From positions 1 to 64,000 of the forward strand of contig JAEZHI010000004.1 in NCBI GenBank assembly GCA_023436885.1: a DNA stretch of 64,000 bases, in the 5' to 3' direction. The notes beneath the pieces are model-generated. The model did not search any database, was not told the origin of the DNA, and was given only the letters and a program-made list of their open reading frames with translations. Shown here piece by piece: positions 34,522 through 44,003 of this stretch; positions within the stretch are counted from its first letter, which is position 1, and each line of letters begins with the position of its first letter. A program made the translations under genes and the position numbers. Source of the DNA: Pseudomonadota bacterium. Its GTDB lineage: Bacteria > Pseudomonadota > Alphaproteobacteria > Rhizobiales > Pleomorphomonadaceae.

Positions 34522-34789
34522 TTGTTTTTCCACGCTTTTTTCAATTTCGCACGTCGTCAAAAGCAGTGAGGGCAGGCGCTTTGCGAAAACATGCGTTTTT
34601 TAGTCAAGAATAGCGGATTGTCTCTGGGATACCCCTGAGCGTAATAAACCTTAGAAAGGTACCTTCGACGCCCTTGCGAAGTGAAGGTCTATCCGCTAAC
34701 CGTGCCACTAGCAATTCGGCGACCCCACGCGACTCCTCCCAAATTGTTGCGTTGCGCAAATGGGTTGCGTCCGAAACAACGAGGTCACA
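34522..34789. promoter_or_regulatory. Divergent promoter region of threonine ammonia-lyase and the nuo operon
   Basis: This region carries the nuo operon start signals. TTGTCT (34618-34623) with TAATAA 18 bases later is a weak candidate promoter for nuo. A short inverted repeat AAAAC-ATGC-GTTTT (34586-34599) lies nearer the minus-strand gene. No gene is seen. Confidence 0.35.
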
Positions 34790-35155
34790 ATGGACGAACT
34801 CCTTCGGGACTACCTGCCGGTGATCATTTTCCTCGGCGTAGCCTTGGTCATAGGTCTGGCGCTTTTGGTGTCGCCATTCCTCCTGGCCTTCAAGAATCCC
34901 GATCCGGAGAAGTTGTCAGCCTACGAATGCGGCTTCAACGCTTTCGATGACGCCCGCATGAAGTTTGATGTGCGCTTCTATCTGGTATCCATCCTGTTCG
35001 TAATTTTCGATCTGGAAGTTGCCTTCCTGTTTCCGTGGGCTGTTGCCTTCAAGCAGGTTGGGCTTTTCGGCTTCTGGTCGATGATGGTCTTCCTCGGCGT
35101 GCTGACCATCGGATTTGCCTATGAGTGGAAGAAGGGGGCGCTGGAATGGGACTGA
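34790..35155 (+). CDS. nuoA: NADH-quinone oxidoreductase subunit A
   Basis: The 121-residue protein has three transmembrane helices and the loop SAYECGFNAFDDAR between helices 1 and 2, the conserved ND3-type loop near the quinone site of complex I. The ATG with GAGGTCACA before it begins MDELLRDY; ten codons of open frame upstream are not needed. It is the first gene of the nuo operon and overlaps nuoB by ten bases. Confidence 0.96.
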   Translation: MDELLRDYLPVIIFLGVALVIGLALLVSPFLLAFKNPDPEKLSAYECGFNAFDDARMKFDVRFYLVSILFVIFDLEVAFLFPWAVAFKQVGLFGFWSMMVFLGVLTIGFAYEWKKGALEWD

Positions 35156-35724
35156 GCCCGAGAGAGACGCTGGTGTCGCCCGCCCCCAAGGGAATCATCG
35201 ATCCTCGTACTGGCAAGCCCATCGGGTCCGATGACGGCTTTTTTACTGGTATCAATGATGAGCTCGCCGACAAGGGCTGGCTCGTGACTTCCACGGAAGA
35301 GCTGATCCACTGGGCTCGCACGGGCTCGCTGATGTGGATGACTTTCGGCCTGGCTTGCTGCGCTGTCGAGATGATGCAGGTGTCCATGCCGCGTTACGAC
35401 GTCGAGCGCTTCGGTTTTGCGCCGCGTGGTTCGCCGCGTCAGTCCGACGTGATGATCGTCGCCGGCACGCTGACCAACAAGATGGCTCCTGCGCTTCGCA
35501 AGGTCTACGATCAGATGCCAGAGCCGCGCTACGTCATCTCCATGGGCTCCTGCGCCAATGGCGGCGGCTATTACCACTATTCCTATTCAGTCGTTCGTGG
35601 CTGCGATCGCGTCGTGCCGGTCGATATTTATGTGCCTGGCTGTCCCCCGACCGCCGAGGCGCTGCTTTATGGCGTGCTGCTGCTTCAGAAGAAGATTCGC
35701 CGCACTGGCACCATCGAGCGCTGA
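35146..35724 (+). CDS. nuoB: NADH-quinone oxidoreductase subunit B
   Basis: The 192-residue peripheral-arm subunit holds the last Fe-S cluster, N2, next to the quinone pocket. The four ligands are visible as the tandem C71-C72 (FGLACCAVEMM), C136 (GSCANGGG) and C166 (VPGCPPTAEA). The start overlaps the nuoA stop region. The N-terminal extension of about 30 residues is usual in Alphaproteobacteria and in mitochondrial PSST. Confidence 0.97.
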   Translation: MGLSPRETLVSPAPKGIIDPRTGKPIGSDDGFFTGINDELADKGWLVTSTEELIHWARTGSLMWMTFGLACCAVEMMQVSMPRYDVERFGFAPRGSPRQSDVMIVAGTLTNKMAPALRKVYDQMPEPRYVISMGSCANGGGYYHYSYSVVRGCDRVVPVDIYVPGCPPTAEALLYGVLLLQKKIRRTGTIER

Positions 35725-35747
35725 ACGACAACAAGGCTGGGTGAAAC

Positions 35748-36353
35748 ATGAGCGAAGCCCTGAATGAACTGGCCCTGGCCGTCAGCGGTGTCCTCGGAAC
35801 CGATGCACTTTCGGTCGAGGTGGCCTACGGCGAAGTGACCGCGGTCATCGTTCGCGAGCGCATCGTCGATGTCGTGACGCGGCTGCGCGACGCCCCGGAT
35901 CTTCGCTTCGTAAGCATCATCGATGTTTGCGGCGTTGACTATCCGCAGCGCGCCGAACGCTTCGATGTCGTCTATCACATGCTGTCCCCGACCCGGAATG
36001 CGCGTATTCGCCTCAAGGTGACTACCGACGAGGAGGCGCCCGTTCCCTCGATCACCTCGGTGTTTCCTGGCGCCCTTTGGTTCGAGCGCGAGGCCTACGA
36101 CCTGCTCGGCATCCTGTTCTCGGACCACCCGGAGCTGCGGCGCCTCCTCACGGACTATGGCTTCGACGGTCATCCGCTCCGCAAGGACTTCCCGATGACG
36201 GGATATGTCGAGGTCCGTTATGACGATGCCCAGAAGCGCGTCGTCTATGAGCCGGTCAGGCTCAATCAGGAATTCCGCAATTTCGACTTCCTGTCGCCCT
36301 GGGAAGGCACGACCTACGTGCTGCCGGGCGATGAGAAGGTCAGGACGAACTGA
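35748..36353 (+). CDS. nuoC: NADH-quinone oxidoreductase subunit C
   Basis: The 201-residue 30-kDa-type subunit ends with the signature EREAYDLLGI.FSDHPELRRLLTDYGF and GHPLRKDFP (about 115-150). It is separate from NuoD, unlike the fused NuoCD of E. coli. It packs against NuoD in the connecting part of complex I. The gap to nuoD is 12 bases. Confidence 0.97.
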   Translation: MSEALNELALAVSGVLGTDALSVEVAYGEVTAVIVRERIVDVVTRLRDAPDLRFVSIIDVCGVDYPQRAERFDVVYHMLSPTRNARIRLKVTTDEEAPVPSITSVFPGALWFEREAYDLLGILFSDHPELRRLLTDYGFDGHPLRKDFPMTGYVEVRYDDAQKRVVYEPVRLNQEFRNFDFLSPWEGTTYVLPGDEKVRTN

Positions 36354-36365
36354 GGCGCGCGATCG

Positions 36366-37550
36366 ATGGCTGAAGCCCAGGTCAGAAATTTCAATATCAA
36401 CTTCGGCCCGCAGCATCCGGCCGCGCATGGCGTGTTGCGCCTTGTGCTTGAGCTGGATGGCGAGGTGGTCGAGCGCGTCGATCCGCATATCGGACTTCTG
36501 CATCGCGGCACCGAGAAGCTGATCGAGGCGCGCACCTATCTTCAGGGTCTGCCGTATTTCGATCGTCTCGACTACGTCGCGCCGATGAACCAGGAGCATG
36601 CCTATTGCCTGGCTGTCGAGCGTCTTGCCGGCATCGTCGTGCCGCGTCGGGCCCAGATCATCCGCGTGCTCTATTCCGAGATTGGTCGCATCCTTTCGCA
36701 CCTCCTCAACGTGACAACCCAGGCGATGGACGTCGGTGCTCTGACGCCGCCGCTCTGGGGCTTCGAGGAACGCGAGAAGCTGATGATCTTCTACGAGCGC
36801 GCCTCTGGGTCGCGCATGCATGCCGCATATTTCCGTCCCGGCGGCGTCCATCAGGATCTTCCGGATCAGCTCGTTGCCGATATCGAAGCCTGGTGTGATC
36901 CGTTCCTCGGAACCGTTGATGACCTCGATGCGCTCCTGTCGGAAAATCGCATCTTCAAGCAGCGCAACGTCGACATCGGCATCGTCAGCCTGGAAGACGC
37001 CTGGAAATGGGGCTTCTCCGGCGTGATGGTGCGCGGCTCCGGTGCCGCATGGGACCTTCGCAAGTCGCAGCCCTATGAAATCTACGGTGAACTCGACTTC
37101 GATATTCCCATAGGCAAGAACGGCGACTGCTATGATCGCTACCACATCCGCATGGAAGAGATGCGGCAGTCGGTGCGCATCATGAAGCAGTGCATCGCGC
37201 TTCTGAAGACCGAGAAGGGGCCTGTCCTGACGCTTCAGGGCAAATATGCGCCGCCGCGCCGGAGCGAGATGAAGCGTTCGATGGAAGCGCTCATCCATCA
37301 CTTCAAGCTCTATACAGAGGGCTTCCGAGTACCCGAGGGAGATGTCTACGCCGCGGTGGAAGCCCCGAAGGGCGAGTTCGGCGTCTACCTCGTGTCGGAT
37401 GGCACCAACAAGCCTTATCGCGTCAAGATCCGCGCCCCCGGCTTTGCGCATCTTCAAGCCATGGACTTCCTTTGTCGCGGCCATTTGCTGGCCGACGTGT
37501 CGGCGGTGTTGGGTTCGATCGACATCGTGTTTGGTGAGGTGGATCGCTGA
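36366..37550 (+). CDS. nuoD: NADH-quinone oxidoreductase subunit D
   Basis: The 394-residue 49-kDa-type subunit forms most of the quinone-binding cavity. It has the conserved NFGPQHPAAHGVLRLVLELDGE start (quinone-site His) and a C-terminus ending LGSIDIVFGEVDR. Its last base is the first base of the nuoE start codon. Confidence 0.97.
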   Translation: MAEAQVRNFNINFGPQHPAAHGVLRLVLELDGEVVERVDPHIGLLHRGTEKLIEARTYLQGLPYFDRLDYVAPMNQEHAYCLAVERLAGIVVPRRAQIIRVLYSEIGRILSHLLNVTTQAMDVGALTPPLWGFEEREKLMIFYERASGSRMHAAYFRPGGVHQDLPDQLVADIEAWCDPFLGTVDDLDALLSENRIFKQRNVDIGIVSLEDAWKWGFSGVMVRGSGAAWDLRKSQPYEIYGELDFDIPIGKNGDCYDRYHIRMEEMRQSVRIMKQCIALLKTEKGPVLTLQGKYAPPRRSEMKRSMEALIHHFKLYTEGFRVPEGDVYAAVEAPKGEFGVYLVSDGTNKPYRVKIRAPGFAHLQAMDFLCRGHLLADVSAVLGSIDIVFGEVDR

Positions 37551-38608
37551 TGTCCGTCCGTCGTCTTCATTCAGAACAGCCGGAAAGCTTCGCCTTCACC
37601 GAGGAGAATGCCGCCTACCTTCAGAAGGTGATCGCGCGTTATCCGGAAGGACGTCAGGCATCGGCCGTGATCCCGGCGCTGATGGTTGCCCAAAGTCAGG
37701 AAGGCTGGATCAGCCGGCCAGCCATCGAGACGGTGGCCAAGCTTCTCGACATGCCGGATATCCGCGTCCTCGAAGTCGCGACCTTCTATACCCAGTTCCA
37801 GCTTTCGCCTGTCGGGCGCAAGGCACATATCCAGGTCTGCGGCACGACGCCCTGTCGTCTGCGCGGTGCCGACGAGATCATTTCCATCTGCAAGAACCGT
37901 TTGGCGGCCCACCCCTTCGAGCTGTCCGCTGATGGCGCCTTCTCCTGGGAGGAGGTCGAATGCGCCGGCGCTTGCGTCAATGCCCCGATGGTGACCGTCG
38001 GCAGCGACACCTACGAGGATCTGACCGCCGAGACCTTCAACGCGCTGATCGATGGCTTCGCCGCTGGCAATCCGCCGACACCTGGGCCGCAGAATGGTCG
38101 TTTCTACTCAGCTCCTAGCAATGGCGATACGTCGCTGACCGATCCGTCGCTCGTCGATGGCTCGGTTGTCGGCAAGTACCGCGCCTTTGATCGTGAAGAA
38201 CTCGCTCCGGCTCCGGCCGCCGCTGCACCGGCGCCGGCTCCCGCTCCGGCCGCCGCAAAGCCTGCTGAAGAAAAGCCGGTTCCGAAGGTGGTCGAGGCTC
38301 AGGGGCAGGCCGACGCCGAGAAGGTGCCGGAACAGCACAAGCCTACGCTGCTCGAAGCGGCTCGCGACGGCAAGCCGGACGATCTCAAGCTGATCGCCGG
38401 TGTCGGCCCGAAGCTTGAGGAGTTGCTCCATAAACTGGGCGTCTTCCATTACGACCAGATCGCCAGCTGGAATGAAATGAACATCAAGTGGGTCGATCAG
38501 CATCTCGGCAGCTTCCGTGGCCGTGCTCTCCGCGACAAGTGGATCGAGCAATCCTCGAAGCTGGCGACTGGCTGGCGGCCGTCCAAGGACGGCGCAAAGC
38601 CCGTCTGA
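37550..38608 (+). CDS. nuoE: NADH-quinone oxidoreductase subunit E with C-terminal extension
   Basis: The first 175 residues are the thioredoxin-like 24-kDa subunit with the 2Fe-2S cluster N1a (C97, C102, C138, C142). A Pro/Ala-rich linker (about 215-265) then leads to a helix-hairpin-helix-like domain of about 65 residues (LKLIAGVGPKLEELLHKLG to LGSFRGRALRD). The total of 352 residues is about twice E. coli NuoE. Such extensions occur in alphaproteobacterial NuoE; their function is unclear. Confidence 0.96.
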   Translation: MSVRRLHSEQPESFAFTEENAAYLQKVIARYPEGRQASAVIPALMVAQSQEGWISRPAIETVAKLLDMPDIRVLEVATFYTQFQLSPVGRKAHIQVCGTTPCRLRGADEIISICKNRLAAHPFELSADGAFSWEEVECAGACVNAPMVTVGSDTYEDLTAETFNALIDGFAAGNPPTPGPQNGRFYSAPSNGDTSLTDPSLVDGSVVGKYRAFDREELAPAPAAAAPAPAPAPAAAKPAEEKPVPKVVEAQGQADAEKVPEQHKPTLLEAARDGKPDDLKLIAGVGPKLEELLHKLGVFHYDQIASWNEMNIKWVDQHLGSFRGRALRDKWIEQSSKLATGWRPSKDGAKPV

Positions 38609-38639
38609 GTCCGAACCGTAGACCCTGGGAACCTCAGTC

Positions 38640-39929
38640 ATGCTGCAGGACAAGGACCGCATCTTCACCAACATCTACGGGCGCCACGATTGGGGCCTGC
38701 AGGGCGCGCTGAAGCGTGGCCAGTGGGACGGTACCAAGGATATTCTGGCCAAGGGGCGGGATTTCATCATCAAGGAAATCCAGGCGTCCGGTCTGCGTGG
38801 CCGCGGCGGCGCCGGCTTCCCCACCGGTCTCAAGTGGTCGTTTATGCCCAAGCAGTCGGACGGTCGTCCGCACTATCTGGTGGTGAACGCCGACGAGTCC
38901 GAGCCGGGCACCTGCAAGGACCGCGAAATTCTTCGTCACGATCCGCACACGCTGGTCGAAGGTTGCCTTGTCGCCGGCTTCGCCATGGGCGCCCATACGG
39001 CCTATATTTATGTGCGCGGTGAGTTCATCCGCGAGCGCGAGCGGCTTCAGGCCGCGGTGGACCAGGCCTACGACGCCGGGCTGCTGGGCAAGAACGCCTG
39101 CGGCTCGGGCTGGGACATGGACGTCTTCGTCCACCACGGCGCCGGCGCTTATATCTGCGGCGAAGAGACGGCCTTGCTCGAAAGCCTCGAGGGCAAGAAG
39201 GGCCAGCCGCGCATGAAGCCGCCGTTCCCGGCGAACGTCGGTCTCTACGGTTGCCCGACCACGGTCAACAACGTCGAGTCCATCGCCGTTACCCCGACCA
39301 TCATGCGTCGTGGTGCTGCCTGGTTCTCGAGCTTCGGCCGCGACAACAACAAGGGTACCAAGCTGTTCATGATCTCCGGCCACGTCAACACGCCTTGCGT
39401 GGTGGAGGAGGAGCTTGGCATTCCCTTCAAGGATCTGATTGAGAAACACGCCGGCGGCGTCCGTGGCGGCTGGGACAATCTTCTGGCGGTCATCCCTGGC
39501 GGTGCCTCCTGTCCGGTTGTTCGTGCCGACCAGATCATGGATGCCCAGATGGATTTCGATGGCATGCGCGCCATCGGTTCGAGCTTCGGTACCGGCGGTC
39601 TCATCGTCATGGACAAGTCCACCGACGTGATCGCTGCGATCTCGCGCATCTCTTACTTCTTCCGTCATGAGAGCTGTGGCCAGTGCACGCCTTGCCGAGA
39701 GGGGACGGGCTGGATGTGGCGCGTCATGGAACGCATGCGGCAGGGTCATGCCGCACGCGAGGAAATCGACATGCTGTTCCAGGTGAGCAAGCAGATCGAA
39801 GGGCACACCATCTGCGCCCTCGGCGACGCCGCAGCCTGGCCGGTACAGGCGCTGATCCGGAATTTCCGTCCGGTCATCGAGGCGCGCATTGACGATTACG
39901 TGTCTCAACACGGCATGGCTGCCGAGTGA
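38640..39929 (+). CDS. nuoF: NADH-quinone oxidoreductase subunit F
   Basis: The 429-residue 51-kDa subunit binds NADH and FMN and the 4Fe-4S cluster N3. The NADH-site glycine loop GRGGAGFPTGLKW is at about 60-72, the FMN region ESEPGTCKDRE near 90, and the cluster ligands in ESCGQCTPCREG near 347-358, with a fourth Cys in HTICALGD. It is the electron entry point of complex I. Confidence 0.97.
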   Translation: MLQDKDRIFTNIYGRHDWGLQGALKRGQWDGTKDILAKGRDFIIKEIQASGLRGRGGAGFPTGLKWSFMPKQSDGRPHYLVVNADESEPGTCKDREILRHDPHTLVEGCLVAGFAMGAHTAYIYVRGEFIRERERLQAAVDQAYDAGLLGKNACGSGWDMDVFVHHGAGAYICGEETALLESLEGKKGQPRMKPPFPANVGLYGCPTTVNNVESIAVTPTIMRRGAAWFSSFGRDNNKGTKLFMISGHVNTPCVVEEELGIPFKDLIEKHAGGVRGGWDNLLAVIPGGASCPVVRADQIMDAQMDFDGMRAIGSSFGTGGLIVMDKSTDVIAAISRISYFFRHESCGQCTPCREGTGWMWRVMERMRQGHAAREEIDMLFQVSKQIEGHTICALGDAAAWPVQALIRNFRPVIEARIDDYVSQHGMAAE

Positions 39930-39959
39930 GGCGACGGGTTTGATCGAGTTTGACGGGCG

Positions 39960-39978
39960 GCCACCGGCTATGGGTGGC
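39960..39978 (+). other. Hairpin in the nuoF-nuoG gap
   Basis: GCCACC, a 7-base loop and GGTGGC form a 6-bp stem inside the longest intergenic gap of the operon (75 bases). It may affect mRNA processing. No T-run follows. Confidence 0.4.
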
Positions 39979-40004
39979 GCGGCTCCAGCAAGGGTTGGGT
40001 CGAC

Positions 40005-42101
40005 ATGGCAAAACTGATCGTCGACGGGATCGAGATCGATGTGGCTCCGGAGCTGACGCTGCTGCAGGCATGCGAGGCGGCGGGTGCCGAGATCCCGCGC
40101 TTCTGTTACCACGAGCGCCTGTCGGTTGCCGGCAATTGCCGGATGTGCCTCGTCGAGGTGAAGGGCGGTCCGCCGAAGCCGACCGCCTCTTGCGGCATGA
40201 ACGTGCGCGATCTTCGACCCGGCCCGAACGGCGAGCCGCCGGTCGTGCTGACCAATTCGCCCATGGTCAAGAAGGCCCGTGAGGGCGTGATGGAGTTCCT
40301 GCTGATCAACCATCCGCTCGACTGCCCGATCTGCGATCAGGGTGGCGAGTGCGACCTGCAGGACCAGGCGATGGCCTACGGCGTCTCCGGTTCGCGTTTC
40401 ATCGAGAACAAACGCGCTGTCGAGGACAAGTACCTCGGCCCGCTCGTCAAGACATCGATGAACCGCTGCATCCACTGCACCCGCTGCGTGCGTTTCACGA
40501 CCGAAGTCGCAGGCATCGCCGAGATGGGCCTGATTTCGCGCGGTGAAGACGCCGAGATCACCAGCTATCTCGAGAAGGCGCTGTCATCGGAGCTGCAGGG
40601 CAATGTCATTGACCTCTGCCCGGTTGGTGCGTTGACCTCAAAGCCGTATGCCTTCCATGCGCGTCCCTGGGAACTTTCCAAGACCGAGTCCATCGACGTG
40701 ATGGACGCCGTCGGTTCGGCCATTCGGGTCGATGTGCGCGGTCGCGAGGTTATGCGCGTGCTGCCCCGCCTCAACGAGGCGGTCAACGAGGAGTGGATCT
40801 CCGACAAGACCCGCTTCATCTGGGACGGTCTCAGGACGCAGCGGCTCGATCGGCCCTACCTCAAGGCCGACGGTCGCTTCCATGCAACTTCCTGGAGCGA
40901 TGCCTTCGCGGCGATTGCCACCCGCGTGAACTCCACGTCGGCAGCTCGCATGGGCGCCATCATTGGCGACCTTGCCTCTGTCGAGGAGATGTTCGCGCTC
41001 AAGGAACTGATGGCCGCGCTTGGCGTCACTTCGGTCGACGCCCGGCAGGATGGTACGGCGCTGCATCCGAAATTCGGTCGCGCCAGCTACGTCTTCAATG
41101 CCACCATCGCCGGCATCGAGGAGGCTGACGCCATCCTGATGATCGGTGCCGATCCTCGTCACGAAGCGGCCGTGATGAATGCCCGCATTCGCAAGCGGTG
41201 GCGGGCAAGCGGTGGCAAGTTACCGGTCTATACGATCGGCGCGTCGGTCGATCTGACCTATCCGCAAATCCATCTCGGCAACGACCCGGCCGCCCTTCAG
41301 CATCTCGATGCAGCCGCTCTCGACGTACTGAAGGCAGCCCAGAAGCCGCTCATCATCGTCGGGCAGGGCGCTCTGGTTCGCCACGACGGCTTGGCGCTGC
41401 TCTCGCTCGCCGCCAAGCTTGCGAAGGATATCGGCGCACTCGTTGACGGCTGGAACGGCTTCTCCGTGCTGCACACTGCGGCTTCGCGCGTTGGTGCGCT
41501 CGACCTCGGCCTTGTGCCGGGCGAGGGCGGTCGCGATGTCGCCGGCATGATCGACGCCTCGACCAAGGGTGAACTCGACGTTCTGTTCCTGCTTGGTGCC
41601 GACGAATTCGGCGCTCAGCATCTCGGGCCGAGCACCTTTGTGGTCTATATCGGCAGTCATGGCGACACCGGCGCTCACCGTGCCGATGTCATCCTGCCGG
41701 GTGCCACCTACGCCGAGAAGTCGGGCACCTACGTCAACACCGAAGGGCGTGTGCAGCTTGCCAACCGCGCTGCTTTCCCGCCGGGCGAAGCCCGCGAGGA
41801 TTGGGCCGTGCTCCGTGCCCTGTCGGAAGCGCTCGGCCGCAAGCTGCCGTTCGACAGCCTGTCGCAGCTTCGGGCCAAGCTCTATGCGGCCTATCCCGAA
41901 CTCGCCGCAATCGACACGATCCCGGCTGCCGATCCGCAGGCTGTCGCTACGCTTGCATCGCTCGGCGGTATCGTCCGGCCGGAACCCTTCGTGCCGGTGA
42001 TTGCCGACTTCTACCTCACCAACCCGATCGCTCGCGCCTCCAAGGTGATGGCCGAGTGTTCGGCGCTTGCCCGGTCCGGGCATTCCATCGCAGCGGAATG
42101 A
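40005..42101 (+). CDS. nuoG: NADH-quinone oxidoreductase subunit G
   Basis: The 698-residue 75-kDa subunit carries the N-terminal 2Fe-2S ferredoxin domain (CYHERLSVAGNCRMC), the His/Cys-type N5 ligand set (HPLDCPICDQGGECDLQD) and N4 (NRCIHCTRC...CPVGALTSKP), then a long molybdopterin-oxidoreductase-like domain without cofactor. The extra N7 cluster motif of E. coli is not seen, as expected for the alphaproteobacterial/mitochondrial form. Ten bases separate it from nuoH. Confidence 0.97.
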   Translation: MAKLIVDGIEIDVAPELTLLQACEAAGAEIPRFCYHERLSVAGNCRMCLVEVKGGPPKPTASCGMNVRDLRPGPNGEPPVVLTNSPMVKKAREGVMEFLLINHPLDCPICDQGGECDLQDQAMAYGVSGSRFIENKRAVEDKYLGPLVKTSMNRCIHCTRCVRFTTEVAGIAEMGLISRGEDAEITSYLEKALSSELQGNVIDLCPVGALTSKPYAFHARPWELSKTESIDVMDAVGSAIRVDVRGREVMRVLPRLNEAVNEEWISDKTRFIWDGLRTQRLDRPYLKADGRFHATSWSDAFAAIATRVNSTSAARMGAIIGDLASVEEMFALKELMAALGVTSVDARQDGTALHPKFGRASYVFNATIAGIEEADAILMIGADPRHEAAVMNARIRKRWRASGGKLPVYTIGASVDLTYPQIHLGNDPAALQHLDAAALDVLKAAQKPLIIVGQGALVRHDGLALLSLAAKLAKDIGALVDGWNGFSVLHTAASRVGALDLGLVPGEGGRDVAGMIDASTKGELDVLFLLGADEFGAQHLGPSTFVVYIGSHGDTGAHRADVILPGATYAEKSGTYVNTEGRVQLANRAAFPPGEAREDWAVLRALSEALGRKLPFDSLSQLRAKLYAAYPELAAIDTIPAADPQAVATLASLGGIVRPEPFVPVIADFYLTNPIARASKVMAECSALARSGHSIAAE

Positions 42102-42111
42102 GAGACGCCCC

Positions 42112-43158
42112 ATGAGCTTCTGGTCCGATATCGTCTGGCCCGTCGTGGTGATCGCCGCTCAGAGCGTGCTGCTGATGGTGGTGCTGCTCGTCATTGTCGC
42201 CTTCATCCTGCTGGCAGACCGCAAGATCTGGGCTGCGGTACAAATCCGTCGTGGCCCCAACGTGGTCGGCCCGTTCGGCCTGTTCCAGTCGTTTGCCGAC
42301 CTCCTGAAGTTTATCCTGAAGGAGCCGGTCATTCCTTCGGGATCGGCCAAGGGTCTGTTCCTGCTGGCGCCGCTCGTCACCACCACGCTCGCCCTTTTGG
42401 CCTGGGTCGTGGTGCCGGTGGCTGACGGCTGGGTTATTGCCGATATCAACGTCGGCATCCTGTTCATCCTCGCCATCTCGTCGCTCAGCGTCTACGGCGC
42501 GATCATGGGCGGCTGGGCGTCCAACTCGAAGTACCCGTTCCTGTCGGCGCTGCGCTGCGCAGCCCAGATGGTGTCCTATGAGGTGTCGATCGGCCTCGTC
42601 ATCATCACCGTGCTGCTTTGCGCCGGCTCGCTCAACATCTCGGCCATCGTGCGGTCGCAGGAGACCGGGCTTGCCACCATGATTGGCTTGCCGTGGCTTT
42701 CGTTCTTGAACTGGTACTGGCTGCCGCTTCTGCCGATGTTCGTGGTCTTCTTCGTGTCGGCCTTGGCGGAAACCAATCGTCCGCCGTTCGACCTCGCCGA
42801 AGCCGAGTCCGAACTGGTGGCCGGTTACATGGTCGAATATGGCTCGACCCCCTACATGATGTTCATGCTCGGCGAATACGTCGCTATCTGCACCATGTGC
42901 GCCATGATGGCCCTGCTGTTCATGGGCGGATGGATGCCGCCGATCAATGTGGCGCCGTTCACCTGGGTGCCGGGCATCGTCTGGTTCCTCGCCAAGGCCC
43001 TGCTGATGTTCTTCTTCATCGCCATGGCTAAGGCAATCGTGCCCCGCTACCGCTACGACCAGCTGATGCGCCTCGGCTGGAAGGTGTTCCTGCCGCTGTC
43101 GCTGATCTATGTCGTGCTGGTTGCCGGCGTGCTGCAGATCACCGGCTGGGCGGCCTGA
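42112..43158 (+). CDS. nuoH: NADH-quinone oxidoreductase subunit H
   Basis: The 348-residue, eight-helix membrane subunit joins the peripheral and membrane arms and forms the quinone channel. It contains the conserved AETNRPPFDLAEAESELVAGY loop and the ADRKIWAAVQIRRGPNVVGPFG segment. The ATG after GAGAGACGCCCC was chosen. Confidence 0.97.
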   Translation: MSFWSDIVWPVVVIAAQSVLLMVVLLVIVAFILLADRKIWAAVQIRRGPNVVGPFGLFQSFADLLKFILKEPVIPSGSAKGLFLLAPLVTTTLALLAWVVVPVADGWVIADINVGILFILAISSLSVYGAIMGGWASNSKYPFLSALRCAAQMVSYEVSIGLVIITVLLCAGSLNISAIVRSQETGLATMIGLPWLSFLNWYWLPLLPMFVVFFVSALAETNRPPFDLAEAESELVAGYMVEYGSTPYMMFMLGEYVAICTMCAMMALLFMGGWMPPINVAPFTWVPGIVWFLAKALLMFFFIAMAKAIVPRYRYDQLMRLGWKVFLPLSLIYVVLVAGVLQITGWAA

Positions 43159-43170
43159 CGGGGAAAAGAG

Positions 43171-43413
43171 ATGGACCTGTCGCTCGCAGGCGTGGTTGGA
43201 GCGGCGGTCGGGATCGGTGTCGGTCTCATCGATTTTGGTGTGATCGCATCGGTTGTGAGGCGGGCGCTGGAGCGCCGGCCGGGATGGGTTGAACCGCGAC
43301 GAGCGGACCTTCTGATGAAGGTGCTTTTCGTCGTCAACGCCGCCGTCTTCGCCGCCCTTGGTTGGTGGCTTGGCGTGTCGGTGGCGGGAACGGGACTTCC
43401 GGCGCCGGGCTGA
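43171..43413 (+). CDS. Small two-helix membrane protein inside the nuo operon
   Basis: This 80-residue protein is not one of the 14 core Nuo subunits and I do not recognise a family. It has two predicted transmembrane helices (about 5-28 and 48-71) joined by a basic loop (RRALERRPGWVEPRRAD). The ATG follows GGGGAAAAGAG, and the gene sits 12 bases after nuoH and 73 bases before nuoI on the same strand, so it is co-transcribed with complex I. Paracoccus nuo clusters also carry extra reading frames (URFs), so an accessory or assembly role is possible. Confidence 0.7.
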   Translation: MDLSLAGVVGAAVGIGVGLIDFGVIASVVRRALERRPGWVEPRRADLLMKVLFVVNAAVFAALGWWLGVSVAGTGLPAPG

Positions 43414-43486
43414 CAGGCGACGGACGTGGGTTTCGGCTGGCACTGCCTTGCGGCGTGCCGGGCCGGGAATGAAGGAAGCGGGTACG

Positions 43487-43975
43487 ATGAAACTCAGTCA
43501 GGTCGCAAAGTCCTTCCTCCTTAAGGAGTTCGTGTCGGGGTTCTTCCTCGCTATGCGCTACTTCTTCAAGGCGAAGCCGACCATCAACTACCCCTTCGAA
43601 AAAGGGGCGGTGAGCCCGCGCTTCCGCGGTGAACATGCGCTGCGACGCTATCCCAGCGGCGAGGAGCGTTGCATTGCCTGCAAGCTCTGCGAGGCAATCT
43701 GTCCCGCGCAGGCGATCACCATCGAAGCCGGCCCCCGTGGCAACGACGGCACGCGCCGCACCACGCGTTACGACATCGACATGGTGAAGTGCATCTACTG
43801 CGGCTTCTGCCAGGAAGCCTGTCCTGTGGATGCCATCGTCGAGGGGCCGAACTTCGAGTTCGCCACCGAGACGCGCGAGGAGCTCTATTTCTCCAAGGAG
43901 CGGCTGCTCGAAAACGGCGATCGCTGGGAGCGGGAGATCGCCCGCAATATGGCGGCCGACGCGCCTTACCGCTGA
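43487..43975 (+). CDS. nuoI: NADH-quinone oxidoreductase subunit I
   Basis: The 162-residue 23-kDa subunit carries two 4Fe-4S clusters (N6a, N6b) with motifs CIACKLCEAICP and CIYCGFCQEACP. The N-terminal amphipathic helix starts MKLSQVAKSF. This ATG gives the standard N-terminus and has AGGAAGCGGG upstream; 43 further upstream codons are open but lie in the gap after the small ORF. Confidence 0.97.
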   Translation: MKLSQVAKSFLLKEFVSGFFLAMRYFFKAKPTINYPFEKGAVSPRFRGEHALRRYPSGEERCIACKLCEAICPAQAITIEAGPRGNDGTRRTTRYDIDMVKCIYCGFCQEACPVDAIVEGPNFEFATETREELYFSKERLLENGDRWEREIARNMAADAPYR

Positions 43976-44003
43976 GCGGTGACTGGAACTGACGGGATTG
44001 GAC

